NCBI GenBank assembly: GCA_021803575.1
Contig: JAJZLH010000019.1
Coordinates: 1 to 61,276, forward strand
Direction: 5' to 3'
DNA: 61,276 nt
Origin: Bacillota bacterium
Lineage (GTDB): Bacteria > Bacillota > Sulfobacillia > JAJZYS01 > JAJZLH01
Within the stretch, counting starts at the first letter, position 1. Every line of letters begins with the position of its first letter. Position numbers and translations under genes: made by a program. Below, piece after piece: positions 45,555 to 61,276 of the stretch. The notes below the pieces were generated by a model, which had not been told where the DNA came from, did no database searches, and saw only the letters and a program-made list of their open reading frames with translations.

Positions 45555-46186
45555 GACTTCACCCGCCCCTTGATCGCATCGGTGACGCGGAGCAGGGTCC
45601 CTGCCGGTCCCGGCACCGCGCCCTTGACCAGAAGCAGCTGCTGGTCCGGGTGGACCGCCACCACCGTCAGGTTCTGGACCGTGACCTGCTCGTGCCCGTA
45701 GCGGCCGGGCATCTTGCGGCCGCGAAAGACCTTGCCGCCGCCGCCCGACATGCGCGGTCCCAGCGACCCGGTGCGGCGGTGGTACTTGGAGCCGTGGGCC
45801 ATCGGCCCGCGCTGGAAGTTCCAGCGCTTGATCACGCCGCTGAACCCCTTGCCCCGGGTCAGGCCGCTGACGTCGACCACGGCGCCGGCCTCAAACTGGT
45901 CGACACCGAGTTCGTCTCCGGCGCCAATCGCCGGGTCCAGCCCGCGCAGCTCCCGGAGCCGCTCCGGGGTGAGTCCCAGCGCCTTGGTCTGGCCGGCCAC
46001 CGGGCGGGTGACCTTCTTGCGCTGGCCGATGGCCACCACTGCCGCCTCATAGCCGTCCTTGGCCTCGGTCTTGACTCTCACCACCCGGCAGGATGGGGCC
46101 AGCAGCACCGTCACCGGCACCGCCTTGCCGGCGTCGGTGAACACCTGCGTCATGCCCAGCTTCTTGGCGAAGATTGCCCGGCTCAT
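45551..46186 (-). CDS. rplC: 50S ribosomal protein L3
   Basis: [28 protein letters not shown]...[36 protein letters not shown]; start at 46186. Confidence 0.98.
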   Translation of the reverse strand: MSRAIFAKKLGMTQVFTDAGKAVPVTVLLAPSCRVVRVKTEAKDGYEAAVVAIGQRKKVTRPVAGQTKALGLTPERLRELRGLDPAIGAGDELGVDQFEAGAVVDVSGLTRGKGFSGVIKRWNFQRGPMAHGSKYHRRTGSLGPRMSGGGGKVFRGRKMPGRYGHEQVTVQNLTVVAVHPDQQLLLVKGAVPGPAGTLLRVTDAIKGRVKS

Positions 46187-46196
46187 GGCTGCCTCC

Positions 46197-46505
46197 TCAG
46201 AGCTTGATCTCGATGTCCACACCGGCCGGCATGTCGAGCCGCATCAGGGCGTCGACCGTCTTCGGCGTGGGCTCCAGGATGTCGATCAGGCGCTTGTGGG
46301 TGCGGATCTCGTACTGCTCGCGGATGTCCTTCTCGCCGTTGGGGGCGGTGAGGATGGTGAACAGGCTGCGGTCGGTCGGCAGCGGGATCGGTCCCACCAC
46401 GGTCGACCCGTGCCGCCTGACGGTGTCCACGATGCGCTCGGCCGACTGGTCGAGCACGCGGTGGTCGTAGGCCTTCAGCCGGATCCGGATCTTCTGCTTC
46501 GCCAC
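46197..46505 (-). CDS. rpsJ: 30S ribosomal protein S10
   Basis: [41 protein letters not shown]. Confidence 0.98.
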   Translation of the reverse strand: MAKQKIRIRLKAYDHRVLDQSAERIVDTVRRHGSTVVGPIPLPTDRSLFTILTAPNGEKDIREQYEIRTHKRLIDILEPTPKTVDALMRLDMPAGVDIEIKL

Positions 46506-46518
46506 CTCAGATCGCCGC

Positions 46519-47721
<1,203 letters not shown>

Positions 47722-47768
47722 GACTCTTCTCTGCCTCCTCCCCGCTAGGGGTCAGCTTAAGGAATCCC

Positions 47769-49880
47769 TCACTTGGACTCGCCGCGGCTCTTGACCACGG
47801 CTTCGGTGATGTGCCGGGGCACCGGGTCGTACTGGGCGAACTGCATGGTGTAGGTGCCGCGGCCCTGGGTGCGCGAGCGCAGGTCGGTGGCATACCCGAA
47901 CATCTCGCCCAAGGGCACCGTGCCCCGGATCACCTGCATCTTGCCTCTGGCCTCCATGCCCTGGATCTGGCCGCGCCGGCTGTTCAGGTCGCCGATCACG
48001 TCTCCCATGTACTCCTCCGGTACGATCACCTCCACCATCATCACCGGCTCGAGCAGCGTGGGGCCAGCCTTGGCTGCGGCTGACTTGATCGCCATCGAGC
48101 CGGCAATCTTGAACGCCATCTCGGAAGAGTCCACCTCGTGGTAGGAGCCGTCGACCAGGGCGACCTTGAGGTCGATGGTCGGATAGCCAGCCACCACACC
48201 GGTCAGGAGCGCCTCCCTGACGCCGGCTTCCACTGGCGCCACGTACTCCCGGGGCACCACGCCGCCGACGATCTTCGACTCGAACACCACCCCGGCGCCC
48301 CGCTCCAGGGGCTCCACCTCCAGGTAGACGTGGCCGTACTGGCCGCGCCCGCCGGTCTGGCGGATGTACTTGCCCTCCGCCTTGGCCGGCTGGGTGATGG
48401 TCTCCTTGTAGGCGACCTGCGGCTGGCCGACGTTGGCGGCCACCTTGAACTCGCGCAAGAGGCGGTCGACGATGATTTCGAGGTGCAGCTCACCCATGCC
48501 CGAGATGATGGTCTGGCCGGTCTCCTGGTCGGTCATCATGCGGAAGGTGGGGTCCTCCTCGGCCAGCTTGACCAGGCTCTGGCCCATCTTGTCTTGGTCG
48601 GCCTTTGTCTTGGGCTCGATGGCGACCGAGATCACCGGCTCCGGGAACTGCATCGACTCCAGCACGATCGGCTTGTCTTCGATGGTCAAGGTGTCGCCGG
48701 TGGTGGTGTCCTTCAGCCCGACTGCCGCCACGATGTCGCCGGTCGCCACCTCGTGCACCTCTTCGCGGTGGTTGGCGTGCATGCGAAGTAGGCGGCTGAT
48801 CCGCTCGCGCCGCCCCTTCGAGCTGTTGTACACATAGGAGCCGGCGGCCAGCTTTCCGGAGTACACCCGGAAGAAGCACAGCTTGCCGACGAAGGGGTCG
48901 GTGGCGATCTTGAAGGCGAGGGCGGCGAAGGGCTCGTCATCGGAGGCGGCCCGCATCGCCGGCTCCTCGCTGCCCGGCAGCACACCGCTCACCGGCGGCA
49001 CGTCGAGCGGTGAGGGCAGGTAGTCGACCACGGCGTCGAGCAGGCGCTGGACGCCCTTGTTGCGGTAGGAGGCGCCGGCCAGGACCGGGGTCAGGGTGTT
49101 GTTCAGGCAACCCTTGCGCAAGGCAGCCTTGAGCTCGTCCGGCGAGATCTCCAGGCCGTCCAGGTAGCGCTCCATCAGCACGTCGTCGTACTCGGCCGCC
49201 GCTTCCAGCATCACCTCGCGCCAGTGCAGCGCCTCTTCCACCATCTCCTCGGGAATCGGTACAATCTCGCTCTTCTGGCCCAGGTCGTCCAGGAAAATCA
49301 CAGCCTGCATCGCCACTAGGTCGACCAGGCCGCGGAAGGTGTCCTCCTTGCCGATCGGCAGCTGCACCGGGATGGCCCGGGTGCCCAGGCGGTCCTCCAT
49401 CATGGCCACCGAGTGGAAGAAGTCGGCGCCCACCGAGTCCATCTTGTTCATGTAGGCGATGCGCGGCACCTGGTAGCGGTCGGCCTGCCGCCAGACCGTC
49501 TCCGACTGCGGCTCCACACCGCCCTTGGCATCGAAGACGGCGATGGCGCCGTCCAGCACGCGCAGGCTCCGCTCCACCTCGACGGTGAAGTCCACGTGCC
49601 CGGGCGTATCAATGATGTTGATGCGGTGATCGCCCCACGAACAGGTGGTGGCCGCAGAGGTGATGGTGATGCCGCGCTCCTGCTCCTGCACCATCCAGTC
49701 CATGGTGGCCGTGCCCTCGTGCACCTCGCCCAGCCGATGGACGCGCCCTGTGTAGAACAGCATGCGCTCGGTGGTGGTGGTCTTCCCGGCGTCGATGTGG
49801 GCCATGATGCCGATGTTGCGGAGATGGGCGATCTCGTCCAGGCGCTCCGGACTCATGCGCTGATCCACTGCCTGTGCCAT
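47769..49880 (-). CDS. fusA: Elongation factor G
   Basis: [57 protein letters not shown]. Confidence 0.99.
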   Translation of the reverse strand: MAQAVDQRMSPERLDEIAHLRNIGIMAHIDAGKTTTTERMLFYTGRVHRLGEVHEGTATMDWMVQEQERGITITSAATTCSWGDHRINIIDTPGHVDFTVEVERSLRVLDGAIAVFDAKGGVEPQSETVWRQADRYQVPRIAYMNKMDSVGADFFHSVAMMEDRLGTRAIPVQLPIGKEDTFRGLVDLVAMQAVIFLDDLGQKSEIVPIPEEMVEEALHWREVMLEAAAEYDDVLMERYLDGLEISPDELKAALRKGCLNNTLTPVLAGASYRNKGVQRLLDAVVDYLPSPLDVPPVSGVLPGSEEPAMRAASDDEPFAALAFKIATDPFVGKLCFFRVYSGKLAAGSYVYNSSKGRRERISRLLRMHANHREEVHEVATGDIVAAVGLKDTTTGDTLTIEDKPIVLESMQFPEPVISVAIEPKTKADQDKMGQSLVKLAEEDPTFRMMTDQETGQTIISGMGELHLEIIVDRLLREFKVAANVGQPQVAYKETITQPAKAEGKYIRQTGGRGQYGHVYLEVEPLERGAGVVFESKIVGGVVPREYVAPVEAGVREALLTGVVAGYPTIDLKVALVDGSYHEVDSSEMAFKIAGSMAIKSAAAKAGPTLLEPVMMVEVIVPEEYMGDVIGDLNSRRGQIQGMEARGKMQVIRGTVPLGEMFGYATDLRSRTQGRGTYTMQFAQYDPVPRHITEAVVKSRGESK

Positions 49881-49885
49881 CCCGC

Positions 49886-50356
49886 TCACCACCTGTAGTG
49901 GGCGAACGGCCGGTTGGCCTCCGCCATGCGGTGGACGTCCTCGCGCCGCCTGACGGCGCCGCCCTGTCCGATGAAGGCGTCAGCCAGCTCGCCGGCCAGC
50001 CGCTCGACCATGGTCCGCTCCGAGCGCTGCCGGGCGAACTGCACCAGCCAGCGCAGGCCCAGGGAGAGCCGGCGCTCAGGGCGCACCTCCACCGGCACCT
50101 GATAGGTTGACCCGCCGACCCGGCGGGGACGGACTTCCAGGACCGGCATGATGTTCTTGAGGGCGCCGTCCAGGAGTTCCGGCGCCGGCTGCCCCACCTT
50201 CTGGCCGGCCAGGGTGAAGGCGCCATACACGATCTTCTCAGCCTGGGTCTTGTCGCCGGAGTGCATGACCTTGTTGGTGAGGCGCGTCACCACCTCTGAC
50301 CCGTACAGGGGGTCAGGAGCGAAGTGGCGGTCCGGAATGTGGCCTCTCCTGGGCAA
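49886..50356 (-). CDS. rpsG: 30S ribosomal protein S7
   Basis: [47 protein letters not shown]. Confidence 0.98.
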   Translation of the reverse strand: MPRRGHIPDRHFAPDPLYGSEVVTRLTNKVMHSGDKTQAEKIVYGAFTLAGQKVGQPAPELLDGALKNIMPVLEVRPRRVGGSTYQVPVEVRPERRLSLGLRWLVQFARQRSERTMVERLAGELADAFIGQGGAVRRREDVHRMAEANRPFAHYRW

Positions 50357-50380
50357 GTTGGGTCCTCCTCGTGGCGGTCG

Positions 50381-50758
50381 TTACTTGGCCTGGGGCTTCT
50401 TGGCACCGTATCGGGAGCGCCCTTGCAGGCGCTGGCCGACACCGGCGGCGTCGAGGGTGCCTCGCACGATGTGGTAGCGGACGCCCGGCAGGTCCGGTAC
50501 GGCGCCGCCCCTGACCAGCACCACCGAGTGCTCCTGCAGGTTGTGGCCGATGCCGGGGATGTAGGCGGTGATCTCCATGCCGTTGGTGAGACGCACCCTG
50601 GCGATCTTGCGGAGCGCCGAGTTCGGTTTGCGGGGCGTGGTGGTCCTGACCTGCAGGCACACCCCCCGCCGCTGCGGCGAGCCCTTGAGGGCAGGCGAGG
50701 CCGACTTCACGGTCAGCCGCTTCCTGCCATGCCTCACCAGCTGGTTAATCGTCGGCAC
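50381..50758 (-). CDS. rpsL: 30S ribosomal protein S12
   Basis: [15 protein letters not shown]...[59 protein letters not shown]. Confidence 0.99.
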   Translation of the reverse strand: MPTINQLVRHGRKRLTVKSASPALKGSPQRRGVCLQVRTTTPRKPNSALRKIARVRLTNGMEITAYIPGIGHNLQEHSVVLVRGGAVPDLPGVRYHIVRGTLDAAGVGQRLQGRSRYGAKKPQAK

Positions 50759-51014
50759 CGATCGAGCCCTCCTTGATCAGGGCGGCGCAGGCCGCTCCCA
50801 CTTCGATCCCCACTGCCCGGCCGAGGTCGGCCATGGTCGGCACCTGGACGATCTCGCATCCCTTCTGCCGAGCCATCTCGGCCAGAGGAGCGATCAGGCC
50901 GACATCGGCATCCTGGGCCAGGTACAGCACCTGGACCCGGTCCTGCCTCAGTCGCTTCGTGGTTTCCCTGAGGCCCACCACCTGGCCGCTCCGGTGTTTT
51001 CCGAGGCGATTCAA
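50745..51014 (-). CDS. L7Ae/YbxF-like RNA-binding protein
   Basis: L7Ae-like fold pattern ([51 protein letters not shown]) directly upstream of rpsL; TTG start with AGGAGGG. Confidence 0.82.
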   Translation of the reverse strand: MNRLGKHRSGQVVGLRETTKRLRQDRVQVLYLAQDADVGLIAPLAEMARQKGCEIVQVPTMADLGRAVGIEVGAACAALIKEGSIGADD

Positions 51015-51044
51015 GGGCTGGCCCTCCTGGCAGACACGCAGGCT

Positions 51045-51073
51045 ATTCTACCGTCCGCCCCGAGCACTGTCAA
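51045..51073 (-). promoter_or_regulatory. Sigma70-type promoter for the L7Ae-rpsL-rpsG-fusA-tuf transcript
   Basis: TTGACA (51073-51068), 17-nt spacer, TAGAAT (51050-51045), between the rpoC stop and the L7Ae-like start. Confidence 0.8.
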
Positions 51074-51080
51074 ACCAATC

Positions 51081-54566
<3,486 letters not shown>

Positions 54567-54581
54567 CTCTTCGGCCTCCTC

Positions 54582-58106
<3,525 letters not shown>

Positions 58107-58177
58107 CGGCAGGGTCCCTCCTTCAATTGCCGACAGGTATGCCCCGCCGGTCCGAAGCAAAGCAACATCAACTGCGA

Positions 58178-58206
58178 AGTATAACAAACCCACAAGGGGC
58201 GGTCAA
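58178..58206 (-). promoter_or_regulatory. Sigma70-type promoter for rpoBC
   Basis: TTGACC (58206-58201), 17-nt spacer, TATACT (58183-58178) with upstream TGT (extended -10). Confidence 0.8.
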
Positions 58207-58223
58207 TGCGCTGACCGCCCCTT
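58194..58223 (-). terminator. rplL-rpoB intergenic hairpin (terminator/attenuator or processing site), no U-tract
   Basis: AAGGGGCGGTCA-GCGCAT-TGACCGCCCCTT: 12-bp perfect stem, 6-nt loop. Confidence 0.7.
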
Positions 58224-58236
58224 ATCGTTGACGACC

Positions 58237-58653
58237 CTACTTGATGACAGCGACGGCGCCGACTTCCTCCAGCTTGGCCTTGGCGACCTCCGCCTCGTCC
58301 TTGGTCACCTTCTCGCGCACCGTCTTGGGAGCCGCGTCCACCAGGTCCTTGGCCTCCTTGAGGCCGAGGTTGGTCAGCTCGCGCACCACCTTGATCACCT
58401 GGACCTTCTTGTCGCCGACCTCGGTCAGGACAACGTCGAAGGCGGTCTGCTCCTCCTCGGCCTCCGGTGCCTGGGCACTGGCGCCGCCCCCAGCGGCTGG
58501 CGCAGCCTGGGCGACCGCCACCGGGGCTGCCGACACCCCGAACGTCTCCTCGAATCCCTTGACCAGATCTGAGAGTTCGAGCACGCTCAGGCCCTTGATC
58601 GACTCCAGGATGTCCTCCACCTTGGATCCCTTCTCCGCCGTCTTCGCCATCAT
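58237..58653 (-). CDS. rplL: 50S ribosomal protein L7/L12
   Basis: [68 protein letters not shown]. Confidence 0.98.
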   Translation of the reverse strand: MMAKTAEKGSKVEDILESIKGLSVLELSDLVKGFEETFGVSAAPVAVAQAAPAAGGGASAQAPEAEEEQTAFDVVLTEVGDKKVQVIKVVRELTNLGLKEAKDLVDAAPKTVREKVTKDEAEVAKAKLEEVGAVAVIK

Positions 58654-58713
58654 CGATCCTCCTCGTCGTCTTCGATCCGCATCCGGAACGGGACCGGTAC
58701 CATGTCGAGGCGC

Positions 58714-59229
58714 CTAGGCGGCCTTCGCCGCCAGCTGGCCGAGGGCACGGGCGAGGCGGCTGACCGGCGCCTCCAGATCCTGGGCCAGGCGGGTCAGCGG
58801 TGCCTGCAAGGTCCCGGCCAGCTGGGCCAGCAGCACCTCCCGGCTCGGCAGGGAGGCCACCCGGCGGATGTCCTCCTCGCCCAGGACCCGGCCGTCAATA
58901 ATGCCGGCCTTGGCCTGGATCTCCCGCACCTCACGCCGGAAATCCGCCACCAGTCTGGCCGGCTCCACCGCATCGGCGAAACCGAACAGCACTCCGGTGG
59001 TTCCGGTCAGGAAGGGCTCCAGGCCCTCCACTCCTGCCGCCTCCGCCGCCCGTCTGAGCAGCGTGTTCTTGACCACCCGGAACTCCAGGCCCTGGGCGCG
59101 CACCTGGCTGCGCAGCCGGGTGGCCTGCGCCACGGTCAGGCCCTGGAAGGAGACCAGTACGGAGCCCTTGGCCCTTCCCAGCCGGTCGGCCAGATGCTGG
59201 ACCTCAGCCACCTTCTCGGCACGGGGCAC
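58714..59229 (-). CDS. rplJ: 50S ribosomal protein L10
   Basis: VPRAEKVAEVQHLADRLGRAKGSVLVSFQGLTVAQATRLRSQVRAQGLEFRVVKNTLLRRA; GTG start at 59229 after GGAGGTGGAGAT. Confidence 0.96.
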   Translation of the reverse strand: MPRAEKVAEVQHLADRLGRAKGSVLVSFQGLTVAQATRLRSQVRAQGLEFRVVKNTLLRRAAEAAGVEGLEPFLTGTTGVLFGFADAVEPARLVADFRREVREIQAKAGIIDGRVLGEEDIRRVASLPSREVLLAQLAGTLQAPLTRLAQDLEAPVSRLARALGQLAAKAA

Positions 59230-59340
59230 ATCTCCACCTCCAACAAAAACACCTTGGCCACAGCCAAGGCGAACAGTGCTCGCCTCGGCGGGGTTTACGG
59301 GGATTGCCCCCACCCGCTGTCTCGGGCCAGATAGCCTGAT
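59230..59340 (-). ncRNA. Ribosomal protein L10 leader-like cis-regulatory RNA
   Basis: CCGAGACAGCGGGTGGGGGCAATCCCCGTAAACCCCGCCGAGG followed by a terminator hairpin before the rplJ RBS. Confidence 0.7.
59242..59269 (-). terminator. Intrinsic terminator within the rplJ leader
   Basis: CCTTGGC-TGTG-GCCAAGG followed by TGTTTTTGTT. Confidence 0.75.
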
Positions 59341-59341
59341 T

Positions 59342-59370
59342 ACTTCATCACAGGCGAGGCGGGGTGTCAA
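59342..59370 (-). promoter_or_regulatory. Candidate promoter for rplJL
   Basis: TTGACA (59370-59365), 17-nt spacer, TGAAGT with upstream TGA (extended -10); weak -10. Confidence 0.5.
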
Positions 59371-59447
59371 GGACCTCGTCCTTGCTCAGCTCCCAGGTCG
59401 CCTGGCCTCTGCTGGACTCGGGTCGCCTGCAGGTGCTAAAACTTCTC

Positions 59448-60266
59448 ATGGACAAGAACGCACGAGAGACCAACCGGCGGAACTGGGATGCGCGCGCCCG
59501 GGTGCACGGCCAGGACCGCCTCTATGACTCTGCCCAGCTGGTGGCGGGCGCCTCCTCGCTGACTGACGTCGAGCTGGAAGGGCTTCGGCGTGCGGTGGGC
59601 CAGGTGGCTGGTTTGGACGTGATCCACCTGCAGTGCCACATCGGTTTCGACTCGATCAGCCTGGCACGACTCGGCGGCCGGGTCACAGGGCTGGACTTCT
59701 CGCCGGTCGCCTTGGCCAAGGCGGCGGCGCTGGCTGGTCAGTGCGGCGTTGAGGTGGCGTGGGTGGCGGCCGACGTCTGCGACCCGCCGGCCAGCCTGTT
59801 CGGCCGGTTCGACCTGGTCTATGCCACGATCGGCGTGCTCTGCTGGATCGAGGACATCGACGCCTGGATGAGCGCCGCCCACCACCTGTTGCGGCCGGGA
59901 GGCACCCTCTTGCTGGTGGAGCTGCATCCGTTTCAGTTCATGATCGACACGACCGATCCCCTGGTGTTCGACTTCCCGTACAGCTTCGACGGGCCCCATC
60001 GGCTGGACAGTGCGGGCAGCTACACAGACCCAAGCGCCGACATCAAGGCCACTCAGACGGTTCAGTACGCCCACAGCGTGGGTGAGGTGGTCACCGCCGC
60101 CATCGAAGCCGGTCTGGTCGTGCGATGGCTGGCTGAGCGCACCAATGCCCCCCGTGATTTCCGGGGCGACCTTGTCGGTCCAGAGGCGGACGGCAGGTAC
60201 CGGCTGCGCCTCGGCGCCGAGGCTGCTCCCATGCTGTACACGGTGGTGGCGGACCGCCCGGTCTAA
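59448..60266 (+). CDS. Class I SAM-dependent methyltransferase
   Basis: NRRNWDARARVH, VIHLQCHIGFDSISLARLGGRVTGLDFSPVAL, LLRPGGTLLLVELHPFQ. Confidence 0.9.
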   Translation: MDKNARETNRRNWDARARVHGQDRLYDSAQLVAGASSLTDVELEGLRRAVGQVAGLDVIHLQCHIGFDSISLARLGGRVTGLDFSPVALAKAAALAGQCGVEVAWVAADVCDPPASLFGRFDLVYATIGVLCWIEDIDAWMSAAHHLLRPGGTLLLVELHPFQFMIDTTDPLVFDFPYSFDGPHRLDSAGSYTDPSADIKATQTVQYAHSVGEVVTAAIEAGLVVRWLAERTNAPRDFRGDLVGPEADGRYRLRLGAEAAPMLYTVVADRPV

Positions 60267-60332
60267 GTCGCAGACCTCCAGGCTGGTGGATCGGCATCAC
60301 TGCCGCTGCGGGCCAAGCCTGCGCCTTTGCGA

Positions 60333-61276
60333 TCAGGCGTGCGCTAGGAGCATGCCCAAGCCAAACGTGATCCCACCTTCGATGGCCCCGACCAGCGTCA
60401 TCTCGAATCCGGAGGCTGCCCAGTGGCGGGCAGTCACCAGCGTCTTCAGCGCCCCGACTGCAAAGTGGGCGGCCAGGGAGACGACTGCCGCCACCAGCAC
60501 GGCTGGAATGCCGGAGAGGAAGAAGAAGGGGATCACCGGGATGATGGCTCCCACCGCTGTGGCGGCCGATGAACTGATCGCCGACCGGATCGGGTTGATC
60601 GGACTCTCCCGGCTGAGACCTAACTCCTCTTGGACTAAGGTGGCCAGCATGACGTCTGGCTGGGTTGCCAGTCTGGCCACCAACTCGTGCGACTCCGCTT
60701 CAGTGAGGCCCTTGAGTTGATAGAAGAGGGCCAGCTCCTCTTGTTCTTCTTGCGGCGACTCTTCCAGTTCGCGCTTCTCACGAGCGATCTCCGCCTCGTT
60801 CACCTCGGTTTGCGCTTTGGCCGCCAGATAGGCACCGGACCCCATCGACAGGGCTGAGGCGAACATGCCGGCCAGGCCGGAAATGACCACAAAGTGGCCG
60901 CTGCCGCCGGTGTAGCCGGCGACGCCGGAAACGATCCCGAAGATGGCTCCCAACCCGTCGTTGGCACCGTAAATCGCATCGCCCACCCACCCGCTGGAGC
61001 GGGTCACGTGCCAGCGCTCGCGGCCAAGCAGGCGATCTAGTGCCGAAGCTGGACCTTGGGCGCCAACCAGTGCGGACAAACTCTCAGCGTGACCTGCCTC
61101 CTCTTTGGCCATCTGAGCGACCGACTGACGCAACTCGCCCGTGGGCAGCCAAGCCAACAGGTCCCGGTACTTGCCAACGTCCTGTTGCTCGTCCGCCTCC
61201 AGCCGCTTCAGCCACTCGCTGCTGGTCATGGTCCGGCGCTCGGCTGCCAGCTTGCTGAGGACGTCGTGGCGACTGG
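60333..61276 (-). CDS. VIT1/CCC1-family iron/manganese transporter with N-terminal ferritin-like segment; 5' end possibly beyond window
   Basis: AIYGANDGLGAIFGIVSGVAGYTGGSG, SMGSGAYLAAKAQTEVNEAEIAREKRELEE (VIT/CCC1); EEAGHAESL; frame stays open to the window edge upstream of the ATG at 61229. Confidence 0.82.
   Translation of the reverse strand, partial: SRHDVLSKLAAERRTMTSSEWLKRLEADEQQDVGKYRDLLAWLPTGELRQSVAQMAKEEAGHAESLSALVGAQGPASALDRLLGRERWHVTRSSGWVGDAIYGANDGLGAIFGIVSGVAGYTGGSGHFVVISGLAGMFASALSMGSGAYLAAKAQTEVNEAEIAREKRELEESPQEEQEELALFYQLKGLTEAESHELVARLATQPDVMLATLVQEELGLSRESPINPIRSAISSSAATAVGAIIPVIPFFFLSGIPAVLVAAVVSLAAHFAVGALKTLVTARHWAASGFEMTLVGAIEGGITFGLGMLLAHA

Overview
This is a high-GC bacterial chromosome segment of about 61 kb. 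It looks Bacillota-like from the zinc-type S4, S14 and L36, the L7Ae-like gene before rpsL, and the KOW gene between map and infA; that assignment is inference. The right half (about 28.3-59.4 kb, minus strand) is one near-continuous run of the rplJL-rpoBC, str, S10, spc and alpha operons plus truA-rplM-rpsI, followed by a CCA-adding-type nucleotidyltransferase gene, arginase and an O-methyltransferase. The left half is ordinary accessory and housekeeping content: a VapBC/FitAB-type toxin-antitoxin pair, a phosphoesterase/SIS/thioesterase/nitrilase operon, MoxR-DUF58-transglutaminase, a heterodimeric ABC exporter, endonuclease III, a fused ETF, a DtxR/Nramp-like operon, a tRNA-Arg(CCG) and an MntP-like gene. 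I found no CRISPR array, transposon, prophage or obvious defence island. The main points for follow-up are: a near-consensus rpoBC promoter nested in the rplL-rpoB hairpin; a probable L10-leader attenuator; an apparent CTG start for rpsE; an L30 with a ~120-residue Ala/Lys/Pro tail; a tandem nitrilase/pseudo-nitrilase pair lacking all three catalytic residues in the second copy; an Mrp-like protein with a broken P-loop; a one-polypeptide EtfB-EtfA fusion; and a DtxR-family regulator with a palindromic operator next to an Nramp-like transporter with an altered metal site. All family calls come from motif recognition only; no searches were run.
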